This document shows, piece by piece, positions 35,974-44,756 of a stretch of DNA of 64,000 nt; within the stretch, counting starts at the first letter, position 1, and each line of letters opens with the position of its first letter. Source of the stretch: JAUIAI01 sp045106815 (GTDB lineage Bacteria; Pseudomonadota; Gammaproteobacteria; Burkholderiales; Burkholderiaceae_E); assembly GCA_045106815.1 (NCBI GenBank), contig JBGCFG010000003.1, forward strand, positions 186,001-250,000. Direction: 5' to 3'. Position numbers and translations under genes: made by a program. The notes under the pieces were generated by a model. The model did not search any database, was not told where the DNA came from, and was given only the letters and a program-made list of their open reading frames with translations.

Positions 35974-37851
35974 TCAGGCTGGCTGGGCCTCTCGCGCAAA
36001 CCGCCGGCGCTCGTGCTCTTTCAGCCAGCGCTTTCGCAGCCGAATGCTCGTCGGCGTAATTTCAACCAATTCATCATCGGCAATGAACTCGACTGCTCTT
36101 TCGAGAGTCAGTTCCATGGGCGGTGTGAGCAAGATGGCGTCGTCTTTACCGGCCGATCGAACATTTGTGAGCTTCTTCTCGCGCACAGGGTTCACCACCA
36201 GATCATTGTCACGCGTATGGAGCCCAATAATCATCCCTTCATAAAGCGGCTCCCCCGGCGTGACAAACATCCGGCCGCGCTCCTGAAGCTTCCAAAGCGC
36301 ATAGGCAACTGAATTGCCATCGTCCTGTGAGATCAGCACGCCGTTTCGTCGTCCCTCGATCTCGCCCGCCCAGGGCGCATAGTCGTCAAAGACATGACTC
36401 ATGATGCCGCTGCCGCGGGTGAGATTTAGAAACTCGTGGTGAAACCCGATCAGTCCCCGCGCCGGAATTCGGTAGTCCAGACGAACGCGATCGGCACTGT
36501 CGGGCACCATGTTGGTCAACTCGCCCCGACGCCTGCCAAGCAACTCCATGACCGGGCCCTGGTGATCCTGCTCAACGTCCATGGTCAACGCCTCAAACGG
36601 TTCAAGACGCTCACCATCCTTCTCAATGATTTTTGGCTTTGGACGAGACACTGCCATTTCATAGCCTTCACGGCGCATGTTCTCAAGCAAAATCGTTAGG
36701 TGCAATTCACCCCGCCCTGACACAATAAACGTGTCGGAATCACTGGTGAATTCGACTCTCAGCGCAACGTTCGCTTTGAGTTCCCGCTCGAGCCGTTCTC
36801 GCAATTGTCGGCTGGTCACGTACTTGCCTTCGCGGCCAGCCATTGGCGATGTGTTAACCAGGAACTCCATCGTCATCGTCGGCTCATCGACGTGCAGCAT
36901 CGGCAGTGGTTCAGGATTCAGGGGATCGCACAGCGTTGAGCCAATATCAATTGCTTCCACACCTGTAATCGCAACGATATCGCCGGCACCTGCAGACTCA
37001 ACCGTGGTTCGGTCGAGGCCCGCAAAGCGCAATACCTGACCCACTTTGGCCTGCTTGGTGATGGGTTCGCCATCTTCGCCGGGCACGGCAACGACGATCT
37101 GAGCATTGGTGCGAACAGTGCCGCGATTGATACGGCCGATCCCGATCCGCCCAACATAGCTCGAATAGTCAAGGGCCGAAATCTGCATCTGCAAAGGTCC
37201 CTCAACATCATCACGCCGCGCGGGCACATGCTCAAGGATGGTGTCAAACAATGGGTTCATCGTCAGACCCGCTGCTTTTGCATCGGCCTCGCTATTCACC
37301 GGCGCGGACGGCAGTGAGCCAACATCCGGCACTGCCCAACCATGCAGCGCAGACGCCAAGACGGATACAAAGTCGAGCTGAGACTCGTCGGCACCCAAGT
37401 TATAAAACAAATCGAAAGTCTCACCCAAAACCCAATCGGGTCTTGCACCGGGTCGGTCGACCTTATTGATGACAACAATCGGCTTCAGCCCAAGTGCGAG
37501 TGCCTTGCGCGTTACGAACCTCGTTTGCGGCATCGGGCCGTCCACAGCATCGACGAGCAGCAGTACGCCATCCACCATTGAGAGCGCCCGCTCAACCTCG
37601 CCACCAAAGTCAGCATGACCTGGCGTGTCGACGATGTTGATGCGAGTTCCGTCATATTGAACCGCGCAGTTCTTGGCGAGAATCGTAATACCGCGCTCGC
37701 GCTCCAGATCGTTATTGTCCATAACCCGGTCAGCGACCTGCTGGTTTTCGCGGAAAGTGCCCGATTGCCTGAGCAATTGATCGACCAAAGTCGTCTTGCC
37801 ATGGTCAACGTGGGCGATGATCGCCAGATTTCGAATGTGTTCAGTGCTCAA
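35974..37851 (-). CDS. typA: Ribosome-associated GTPase TypA/BipA
   Basis: A 625-residue translational GTPase. G1 AHVDHGKTTLVDQLL, G2 RGITI, G3 DTPGHADFGGEV, G4 NKVD, then an EF-G-like domain II, domains III/V (RPGRGELHLTILLENMRREG seen as SGRGELHL) and the BipA-specific C-terminus (NVRSAGKDDAILLTPP, SIRLRKRWLKEHER). It helps 50S assembly and stress and cold adaptation. It lies downstream of truB on the same strand with about 100 bases between. Confidence 0.95.
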   Translation of the reverse strand: MSTEHIRNLAIIAHVDHGKTTLVDQLLRQSGTFRENQQVADRVMDNNDLERERGITILAKNCAVQYDGTRINIVDTPGHADFGGEVERALSMVDGVLLLVDAVDGPMPQTRFVTRKALALGLKPIVVINKVDRPGARPDWVLGETFDLFYNLGADESQLDFVSVLASALHGWAVPDVGSLPSAPVNSEADAKAAGLTMNPLFDTILEHVPARRDDVEGPLQMQISALDYSSYVGRIGIGRINRGTVRTNAQIVVAVPGEDGEPITKQAKVGQVLRFAGLDRTTVESAGAGDIVAITGVEAIDIGSTLCDPLNPEPLPMLHVDEPTMTMEFLVNTSPMAGREGKYVTSRQLRERLERELKANVALRVEFTSDSDTFIVSGRGELHLTILLENMRREGYEMAVSRPKPKIIEKDGERLEPFEALTMDVEQDHQGPVMELLGRRRGELTNMVPDSADRVRLDYRIPARGLIGFHHEFLNLTRGSGIMSHVFDDYAPWAGEIEGRRNGVLISQDDGNSVAYALWKLQERGRMFVTPGEPLYEGMIIGLHTRDNDLVVNPVREKKLTNVRSAGKDDAILLTPPMELTLERAVEFIADDELVEITPTSIRLRKRWLKEHERRRFAREAQPA

Positions 37852-37950
37852 GGCAGGACTCTCGGAAGATGAATTGTGGATGATGCTTGTGCGGTGTTTT
37901 GCGATACGAGGGGACGCGTTATCAATCGTCTTGCTAGGGCGGCTCGGCGA

Positions 37951-38910
37951 CTAAACGGCAGTATCTGGGATCACTTTGAAAGGACTCAGCATGCGAGCCT
38001 GCCGCCGCCCCAGACCAAGAAATCGCCCATCACCATAGACCCGCCACCGGCTCTCATCGGCGTGCGCCGACGAATGGTCATCGTCAATCGCCATGGGGGC
38101 CAAGGCAACCGCTTGTCCGTTGGTAAATTGTCTGGCCGCCGCGTCGTCCAGCGACACCTCGGGCAATTCCCGCACCATCTCGTCAACGGGAGACAGAGGT
38201 GGCAGACCTGCGTGCGGCGCTTCATCGCTAGCATGCATGGCGGCGTTTTCAAGCGTTTCGAGTGTCACAGACTGACCCAGATCAAAGCGACCGACTGCAT
38301 CCCTTCGCAAACCTGAAAGGTAAGCGCCGCAACCCAAGCGATCGCCAATATCCTCAGCGAGCACCCGTATATAGGTTCCCTTGCTGCATCTGATCCGAAT
38401 TTGCAGTTGATCCAGCCCCACAGACACCAAAGAGCATTCATGAATGGTGACGGACCGGGGCGGCAGATCGAGCTTGATACCCGCCCGGGCATATTCATAC
38501 AACGGCTTACCCTGATGCTTGAGCGCCGAATACATAGGCGCTCGCTGCATGATCGGACCGATAAACTCGGCGAGCACTTGCTCAATATTCTGACTGGCCG
38601 GTACGCCAGAGACATAGCCCGGCGTGTCCGTGATTTCGCCTTCACCGTCGCCAGTGTTTGATCGTTGACCGAGTGTGAGTGTTGCAGTGTAGATTTTTTC
38701 GGCCTCGACCAAATCATGCAGGAACCGAGTCGCCTTGCCGAATGCAATCGGCAGGACACCCGTCGCGAGCGGATCAAGCGTCCCGCCATGACCAGCTTTT
38801 CGCGCCCGATAGGCTCGGCGCACCCGTTGCAGCGCATCGTTGGAGCTTAGCGTCAACGGTTTATCCAGCACGATGACCCCGTCTACGGGCAGCCAGGATC
38901 GACGCGCCAT
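37951..38910 (-). CDS. truB: tRNA pseudouridine-55 synthase
   Basis: A 319-residue TruB, which makes pseudouridine 55 in the T loop of tRNAs. DGVIVLDKPLTLSSNDALQRV opens the protein, GHGGTLDPLATGVLPIAFG carries the catalytic aspartate, and CSKGTYIRVLAEDIG and YLSGLRRDAVGRF follow. The C-terminal PUA-like region is intact to VIPDTAV. It starts two bases after the rbfA stop, the usual rbfA-truB arrangement. Confidence 0.95.
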   Translation of the reverse strand: MARRSWLPVDGVIVLDKPLTLSSNDALQRVRRAYRARKAGHGGTLDPLATGVLPIAFGKATRFLHDLVEAEKIYTATLTLGQRSNTGDGEGEITDTPGYVSGVPASQNIEQVLAEFIGPIMQRAPMYSALKHQGKPLYEYARAGIKLDLPPRSVTIHECSLVSVGLDQLQIRIRCSKGTYIRVLAEDIGDRLGCGAYLSGLRRDAVGRFDLGQSVTLETLENAAMHASDEAPHAGLPPLSPVDEMVRELPEVSLDDAAARQFTNGQAVALAPMAIDDDHSSAHADESRWRVYGDGRFLGLGRRQARMLSPFKVIPDTAV

Positions 38911-38912
38911 AC

Positions 38913-39356
38913 TCAGCCCTTCCGCTGCGAGGAGGCGGCGCCATCCTTGTCGTCAGGCATTGCGTCAGTTGCTGCGTCCGTACCTGATTCCGCACTCTTT
39001 AGCGCCTGATCGATTAGTTGCGACATTTCCATTCCCCGCGCCGTGCTCATATCCTGCACAAAGCGCACCTCCGGCGTTGTATGAATTCGCACGCGGCGGC
39101 CAATCTTTGAGCGCACAAACCCGGCAGAGGCGTCCAGCCCTGCCTGGGTGCGACTGACAGTCTCTTCATCGTCAGGCAATACTGAGTAGTGAACCGTTAG
39201 GTAGGCATAGTCAGGGGTCAGATCGACACCGGTCACCGTCACCATGCCAATGCGTGGATCTTTCAATTCACCGCGAAGAATCGCCGCGACTTCCTGGTGT
39301 AATTGCTGGGCAACCCGTTCGGCCCGGTTGCCGCTGCTGGTACGTGGACGTTTCAT
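38913..39356 (-). CDS. rbfA: Ribosome-binding factor A
   Basis: A 147-residue RbfA, a KH-like 30S maturation factor needed at low temperature. RVAQQLHQEVAAILRGELKDPRIG is the family signature, followed by VTVTGVDLTPDYAYLTVHYSVL and VRSKIGRRVRIHTTPEVRF. ATG 39356 starts at MKRPRT; the frame is open eight codons further up. A short Asp/Ala/Ser C-terminal tail extends past the fold. It follows infB on the minus strand, as is usual. Confidence 0.94.
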   Translation of the reverse strand: MKRPRTSSGNRAERVAQQLHQEVAAILRGELKDPRIGMVTVTGVDLTPDYAYLTVHYSVLPDDEETVSRTQAGLDASAGFVRSKIGRRVRIHTTPEVRFVQDMSTARGMEMSQLIDQALKSAESGTDAATDAMPDDKDGAASSQRKG

Positions 39357-39424
39357 AGGCAACAGGGAAACAGCCAGCACGCCGCGGCTGACTCAAAACA
39401 ACCGCGGCTTGTGGCATGTCAATC

Positions 39425-42241
39425 CTAAAGAGTGCGGGCCACTTCCTTGATTTCAAACGCTTCAAGTTGATCGCCAACTTTGATGTCGTCATAGCCTTTG
39501 AGCGACAGACCACATTCGAAGCCCTCGCGGACTTCTTTGGCATCATCTTTAAAGCGCTTGAGCGAATCCAACTCGCCCGTCCAGATCACGGTACTGTCGC
39601 GCAACAATCGAACGCGAGAACCTCTGCGAACAAGACCTTCAAGCACCATACAGCCGGCAATATTACCGATGCGAGAAACCTTGAATACCTGGCGAATCTC
39701 CACGATGCCGAGCGCTTCTTCACGCTCCTCCGGAGACAACATGCCGGCCATTGCAGACTTCACGTCATCGACAGCGTCGTAAATGATGTTGTAGTAACGA
39801 AGCTGGACACCCTCGCCCTCGGCAATCTTTCGAGCCTGCTGATCGGCACGCACATTGAAGCCGATAATCACCGCCTTAGACGCTGCCGCTAGATTTATGT
39901 CTGACTCATTGATACCACCGACAGCCTGGTGAACCACCTGAACCTTGACTTCATCGGTTGATAGCTTCATCAGCGACTGCGATAGTGCTTCCTGAGAACC
40001 CTGCACATCAGCCTTGATGATGAGCGGCAAGGTCTGGACATCGCCCTCGGTCATCTGCTCAAACATATTCTCAAGTTTGGCCGCCTGCTGACGTGCGAGT
40101 TTAACGTCGCGGAACTTACCCTGACGGAACAAGGCAATTTCACGCGCCTTGCGCTCGTCGCCCAGAACGATGACGTCATCACCGGCATTAGGCACTTCTG
40201 CTAGACCTTGAATTTCGACCGGAATTGACGGGCCTGCCGAATCAATTGGCTTGCCAGCTTCGTCAATCATGGCGCGAACGCGACCAAACGAAGAGCCTGC
40301 CAGCACGATATCGCCCTTCTTAAGCTGGCCGGATGTCACCAGAACCGTGGCTACTGGACCACGTCCTTTGTCGAGCCGAGCCTCAATCACCATGCCTTTG
40401 GCAGCACCTGCCTGCGGCGCAGTTAATTCGAGAATTTCCGCCTGTAGCAAGACGTTTTCGAGCAAGTCATCAATACCTTCACCCGTTTTTGCCGAGACGG
40501 GGATCACCGGAACATCGCCACCAAAATCCTCGGGGATGACGTCGTTGGCGACCAGATCCTGCTTGAGCCTATCAGGCTGCGCATCAGGCTTATCGATCTT
40601 GTTCATTGCCACCACCATTGGCACCTCAGCTGCACGTGAGTGGCTGATGGCTTCTTTGGTTTGCGGCATCACACTGTCGTCAGCAGCGACGACAAGAATC
40701 ACGATGTCAGTGGCTTTGGCACCGCGCGCGCGCATGGCCGTAAAGGCTTCGTGACCCGGAGTATCCAGGAAGGTCACCACACCGCGCTCGGTTTCCACAT
40801 GGTAAGCACCGATGTGCTGGGTGATGCCGCCTGCCTCGCCGGCAGCCACTTTACTGGTCCGAATGAAGTCAAGCAATGAAGTCTTGCCGTGATCGACGTG
40901 ACCCATCACAGTCACCACCGGCGGTCGCGGCAGTGCTTCGCCCTGCTCTTCTGCCACCAGACCTTCTTCCAGGAATGCTTCAGGATCATCGAGTTTCGCC
41001 GCCACCGCTTTGTGGCCCAACTCCTCCACGAGAATCATGGCGGTTTCCTGATCCAGCACCTGATTGATTGTGACCATCTGGCCAAGTTTCATCAGCGACT
41101 TGATGACCTCAGCAGCCTTCACCGACATCATGTGGGCAAGGTCAGCAACGGTGATGGTCTCAGGCACATGGATATCACGAGCAATAAACTCTGCTGGCGG
41201 CGCTGCCACTCTTTCAGCACCACCGCGGGAATTGCGGCCACGCGAACGGCCGCGCGCACCGCCAGGACCGCGCCAGCCAGTGCCGGCGTTGTCATTTCGT
41301 GTCTTGGCAACATTGCGACGCTTGTTCGCTTCCTCAGACCAGGTAGACGATAGCTTCTCGCTCTTGACATGCTTCTTCGCGCCCGGCGCTACACCTGGCG
41401 CAGGGGCTTTTGCTTGTGCCTCACCCGGACGAACAATCGTCTTGGCTGGCTCAGCCACTGGCTTAGGCGGCTCGGGTTCCGGTACCGGCTTGGGCTTGCG
41501 AGACTCCGCCATTAGGCGGTTCAGTTCAGCAACTTCGCTTTCCACTGACCGTCGTGCGGCGGTCTGGCGCTTAGCTTCATCGCGAGCGCGTTTGGCATCA
41601 GCGGCAGCAGATTCAGCCTGCGCAGTCGCCTTGGCTTTTTCAGCTTCAGCCTTATCGGTATCAGTCTCTTCGGTAAGAGCGCTTAGCCGATCACGCTCAG
41701 CCTGCATTTCCTGATTGCGTTGCTCCGCCTGCTCAGCTTCCTTTTCACGCTCAGCCTGCTCTTTGGCCATCGCCTCCTGGCGTGCCTGCAGCTCGGCAGC
41801 CTGACGCTCGAGCAACTGGCGCTGGCGCGCCTCTTCGGCTTCGCGCTGGCGAACGGTTTCTTCGTCAATACCTGTTTGCGGCTCAGGCGCGACCGGCGCT
41901 TGCTCAGCAACGGCAGGTGCTTCAGCCGTCTCGGCCTGAGCGCCACGCTTAACAAACACACGCTTTTTGCGCACTTCAACCTGAATGGTGCGGGCCTTGC
42001 CACTGGCATCAGCCTGCTTGATTTCAGAGGTCTGTTTTTTGGTCAGCGTAATTTTTCGCTTTGGCTTGTCATCACTGCCATGCGATGCGCGCAACGATGC
42101 CAGCAGCCGCTCTTTATCAGAAGCGCTGAGATCATCATCAGCCGAACTTTTTTCGACACCAGCAGCGCGCAACTGCTCCAGCAGCACGTCGGCGGGCATG
42201 CGAAGTTCAGAGGCCAGTGTTGAGACTTTATTGCTCGTCAT
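39425..42241 (-). CDS. infB: Translation initiation factor IF-2
   Basis: A 938-residue IF-2. The N-terminus begins KVSTLASELRMPADVLLEQL (IF2_N), followed by a long charged coiled-coil region (about 100-260, rich in A, E, K, Q, R), a Pro/Ala/Lys stretch, a second IF2_N repeat (VPETITVADLAHMMSVKAAEVI) and the G domain: GHVDHGKTSL, DTPGHEAFTAMRARGAK, NKIDKPD. Domains II-IV close it. It delivers initiator tRNA to the 30S P site; that tRNA gene lies at 48.7 kb. It follows nusA by 38 bases. Confidence 0.96.
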   Translation of the reverse strand: MTSNKVSTLASELRMPADVLLEQLRAAGVEKSSADDDLSASDKERLLASLRASHGSDDKPKRKITLTKKQTSEIKQADASGKARTIQVEVRKKRVFVKRGAQAETAEAPAVAEQAPVAPEPQTGIDEETVRQREAEEARQRQLLERQAAELQARQEAMAKEQAEREKEAEQAEQRNQEMQAERDRLSALTEETDTDKAEAEKAKATAQAESAAADAKRARDEAKRQTAARRSVESEVAELNRLMAESRKPKPVPEPEPPKPVAEPAKTIVRPGEAQAKAPAPGVAPGAKKHVKSEKLSSTWSEEANKRRNVAKTRNDNAGTGWRGPGGARGRSRGRNSRGGAERVAAPPAEFIARDIHVPETITVADLAHMMSVKAAEVIKSLMKLGQMVTINQVLDQETAMILVEELGHKAVAAKLDDPEAFLEEGLVAEEQGEALPRPPVVTVMGHVDHGKTSLLDFIRTSKVAAGEAGGITQHIGAYHVETERGVVTFLDTPGHEAFTAMRARGAKATDIVILVVAADDSVMPQTKEAISHSRAAEVPMVVAMNKIDKPDAQPDRLKQDLVANDVIPEDFGGDVPVIPVSAKTGEGIDDLLENVLLQAEILELTAPQAGAAKGMVIEARLDKGRGPVATVLVTSGQLKKGDIVLAGSSFGRVRAMIDEAGKPIDSAGPSIPVEIQGLAEVPNAGDDVIVLGDERKAREIALFRQGKFRDVKLARQQAAKLENMFEQMTEGDVQTLPLIIKADVQGSQEALSQSLMKLSTDEVKVQVVHQAVGGINESDINLAAASKAVIIGFNVRADQQARKIAEGEGVQLRYYNIIYDAVDDVKSAMAGMLSPEEREEALGIVEIRQVFKVSRIGNIAGCMVLEGLVRRGSRVRLLRDSTVIWTGELDSLKRFKDDAKEVREGFECGLSLKGYDDIKVGDQLEAFEIKEVARTL

Positions 42242-42279
42242 ACGGTTTCCCCGGATACAAAGAACGTGATCAATCGTTC

Positions 42280-43764
42280 TCAGGCATCCTCATTTTCAAA
42301 CCAATGGGCGCGCGCCTTCATGATCAACTCACTGGCACGCTGCTCGTCCATTTGGGTAAATTCAACTAGTTCATCAACTGCGAGTTCGGCAAGATCATCG
42401 CGAGTGAAGATCTTGTTATCGGCAAGCGTGACGGCAAGGTCGCGATCCATCCCTTCCAACTCAAGCAGAGCTTCTTCCGTTTTACCGATCTTCTCTTCGG
42501 TTGCGATAGCCTCGGTCAGCAGGCTGTTTCGCGCACGGCTGCGAAGTTCCTCAACGGTATCTTCATCGAAGGCCTCGATCTCAAGCAGCTCGTTGACCGG
42601 CACATAGGCCACTTCCTCGAGAGTTGTAAAGCCCTCTTCAACGAGAATTTCAGCGACATCATCATCGACATCAAGTTTCTCGACGAATAGGTCTTTCATC
42701 TCGCCACGTTCTTTCACGGCCTTCTCTTCAGATTCCTCAGCCGTCATGATGTTGATTTGCCAGCCAGTCAGTTCCGAGGCCAGCCGAACATTGCGACCGC
42801 CGGTACCAATGGCAAGCGCAAGATTGTCTTCGTCAACCACCACATCCATTGATTGCTTTTCTTCATCAACCACAATCGAGCTGACATTGGCAGGCGCAAG
42901 CGCACCAATCACGAACTGGGCGGGATCCTCCGACCACAACACAATATCTACCCGCTCACCAGCCAACTCTCCGGTTACGGCTTGAACACGCGAACCCCGT
43001 ACCCCGACGCATGTGCCGATCGGGTCGATGCGCCGATCATGAGATAGCACTGCAATCTTGGCTCGGACACCAGGATCGCGAGCCGCCGCTTTTATCTCAA
43101 GCAGCCCTTGCTCCATCTCAGGGACCTCGATGGCGAACAGATGCTGAATAAACTCTGGCGCGGTACGTGACACAAACAACTGCGGACCACGCCCTTCCCG
43201 GTTTACCCGCGAAACATAGGCGCGCACTCGATCGCTGGTGCGCAGATTTTCCTTAGGGATCATCTGATCGCGTGGCAGTCTAGCTTCGACCTTGCCGGAC
43301 TCAATAATCGCGCCCTCACGGTCCACACGTTTGACTGAGCCAGACAGGATGGGCTCGCCACGCTGCAGGAAATCATTGATGATTTGCTCACGCTCAGCAT
43401 CGCGAATGCGTTGCAGGATGACCTGCTTTGCCGCTTGCGCGCCAATCCGACCTAACTCGACCGGCTCAAGCTCTTCTTCAACGAACTCCTCGAGCTCAAT
43501 ACCGGCCTGCTGCTTACGTGCCTCAGTCAGAATGATCTGCAGATCATGATCTTCAAGTTCACCGTCGGGCACGACTTGCCAGCGACGGAAGGCTTCGTAG
43601 TCGCCGTTTTCACGATCGATCTGAACACGCACGTCCGACTCTTCAGTGAATCGTTTCTTGGTTGCTGAAGCGAGCGCGCTTTCCAGAGCCTCGAAGACGA
43701 TTTCGCGTTCGACGTTCTTCTCGCGCGCCAGCGCATCAACCAGTAACAAGACCTCACGGCTCAT
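42280..43764 (-). CDS. nusA: Transcription termination/antitermination factor NusA
   Basis: A 494-residue NusA: N-terminal polymerase-binding domain (LLLVDALAREKNVEREIVFEAL), S1 domain, two KH domains (VGVRGSRVQAVTGEL; LAIGTGGRNVRLASELTGWQINI) and two C-terminal acidic repeats (about 365-430 and 440-490). The RNA-binding signature IDPIGTCVGVRG is present. It overlaps the rimP stop by four bases, as in the standard rimP-nusA-infB operon. Confidence 0.96.
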   Translation of the reverse strand: MSREVLLLVDALAREKNVEREIVFEALESALASATKKRFTEESDVRVQIDRENGDYEAFRRWQVVPDGELEDHDLQIILTEARKQQAGIELEEFVEEELEPVELGRIGAQAAKQVILQRIRDAEREQIINDFLQRGEPILSGSVKRVDREGAIIESGKVEARLPRDQMIPKENLRTSDRVRAYVSRVNREGRGPQLFVSRTAPEFIQHLFAIEVPEMEQGLLEIKAAARDPGVRAKIAVLSHDRRIDPIGTCVGVRGSRVQAVTGELAGERVDIVLWSEDPAQFVIGALAPANVSSIVVDEEKQSMDVVVDEDNLALAIGTGGRNVRLASELTGWQINIMTAEESEEKAVKERGEMKDLFVEKLDVDDDVAEILVEEGFTTLEEVAYVPVNELLEIEAFDEDTVEELRSRARNSLLTEAIATEEKIGKTEEALLELEGMDRDLAVTLADNKIFTRDDLAELAVDELVEFTQMDEQRASELIMKARAHWFENEDA

Positions 43765-44357
43765 GCCTGCCTCCTGAAATCAACTTTGGGCACCAGTCTG
43801 GCCCGGACTATTTCGTTCAACGAAAAAACCAGCTTGCGGCCAGCCCATTGATCGCCGCCCGACGATTGCTCAGCACGCTGACGCGTCGGGCGCTTTCTGG
43901 CCCCAGACGCCTTTGCCTGCTCGGCAATCAACTCGAGTCCAAACTGATCATTTTCTTCAACTGTCAACACGCCGCTAAACCTCTTTCTACCTTCAAATAA
44001 CTCTCGTAACTCAATGGAAACTTCCTGGCCAGCAAATCGATGAAAGTGCGCCTCAGTGATGAGTGGCCGATCAACCCCTGGCGACGAAACTTCAAGCCGT
44101 TCGTAGTCGATCTCTTCCACCATCAAGACATGACCAAGCTGGTGGCTCACCTTTTCACAATCTTCGACCGCAATCAGCCTGTCAGGCACCTGCTTGCCAG
44201 TGTGGTTTTCCGGCTGCTCAGCTTGCTCCGCCGGCTCTGGCTGCCACGGAAAATCGATAAAAACCCGGATCAAACCGGCGGCGGCAAACTCAAGCTCGAC
44301 GACTTCGTAGCCCATGCCAGTCACCGTCTGTTCTATCAACGTTCGCTTTTGCTGCAC
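43761..44357 (-). CDS. rimP: Ribosome maturation factor RimP
   Basis: A 198-residue RimP, a 30S maturation factor. The N-terminal domain shows VTGMGYEVVELEFAAAGLIRVFIDF and VEDCEKVSHQLGHVL; the linker EVSSPGVDRPLITEAHFHRFAGQEV and the C-terminal Sm-like domain follow. An insertion around residues 45-60 (EPAEQAEQPENHTGKQV) and another near 145-165 make it longer than the usual 150. It is the first gene of the rimP-nusA-infB-rbfA-truB run. Confidence 0.92.
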   Translation of the reverse strand: MQQKRTLIEQTVTGMGYEVVELEFAAAGLIRVFIDFPWQPEPAEQAEQPENHTGKQVPDRLIAVEDCEKVSHQLGHVLMVEEIDYERLEVSSPGVDRPLITEAHFHRFAGQEVSIELRELFEGRKRFSGVLTVEENDQFGLELIAEQAKASGARKRPTRQRAEQSSGGDQWAGRKLVFSLNEIVRARLVPKVDFRRQA

Positions 44358-44756
44358 TCGACCTCGCCCGTCGCTAAATCACCCCTGCCCTTCGCCATTA
44401 CGCCATTACGTCATTACGCCTGGCCAGACCACGCAGCACTCAAAAAAAAATGGGCACTCGAGCCCATTTCCTTGCTTTGTAGCCTTACTTTACGAGCGCC
44501 ACTGACCGGTTCTTCGAACCCTTCTTTGAACCTCTCGTCGAACCAATCTGCCTTGAAGGCCTTGAAAAGCCCAAAATTTCGACCAAACACCAGCCAAGAG
44601 CGGACAACTCACCAGCCGAGACTGCAGACCACGAAGAACTAATAAGTATAGTCCGAATCTAGCGCCAAGACCAACGCCGCCGCAGCGATTTAACCTCGTT
44701 TACCCATCGCAGGGGGTGCTCGCCAGCGGAGTTTGTGACTTCGAAACAAACGAGCG
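44358..44756. other. Intergenic region between rluB and rimP
   Basis: About 400 bases with no supported gene. It contains the rluB terminator (44442-44469) and, on the rimP side, three close copies of CATTACG(C/T) at about 44396-44418. The rimP promoter should lie between the terminator and 44357. The stretch from 44470 to 44756 downstream of rluB shows no coding frame or RNA that I recognise. Confidence 0.5.
44442..44469 (-). terminator. Rho-independent terminator after rluB
   Basis: On the minus strand AAATGGGC, a six-base loop TCGAGT, and GCCCATTT form a perfect eight-pair stem that runs into a nine-T tract (plus-strand A run 44442-44450). It lies about 290 bases after the rluB stop and about 85 bases before rimP, so it separates scpB-rluB from the rimP operon. 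Confidence 0.85.

Noticed and set aside
44396..44418. Three CATTACG copies as a possible CRISPR or regulatory array
   Set aside because: Units of about eight bases with no spacers; too short for CRISPR and not clearly placed as an operator.
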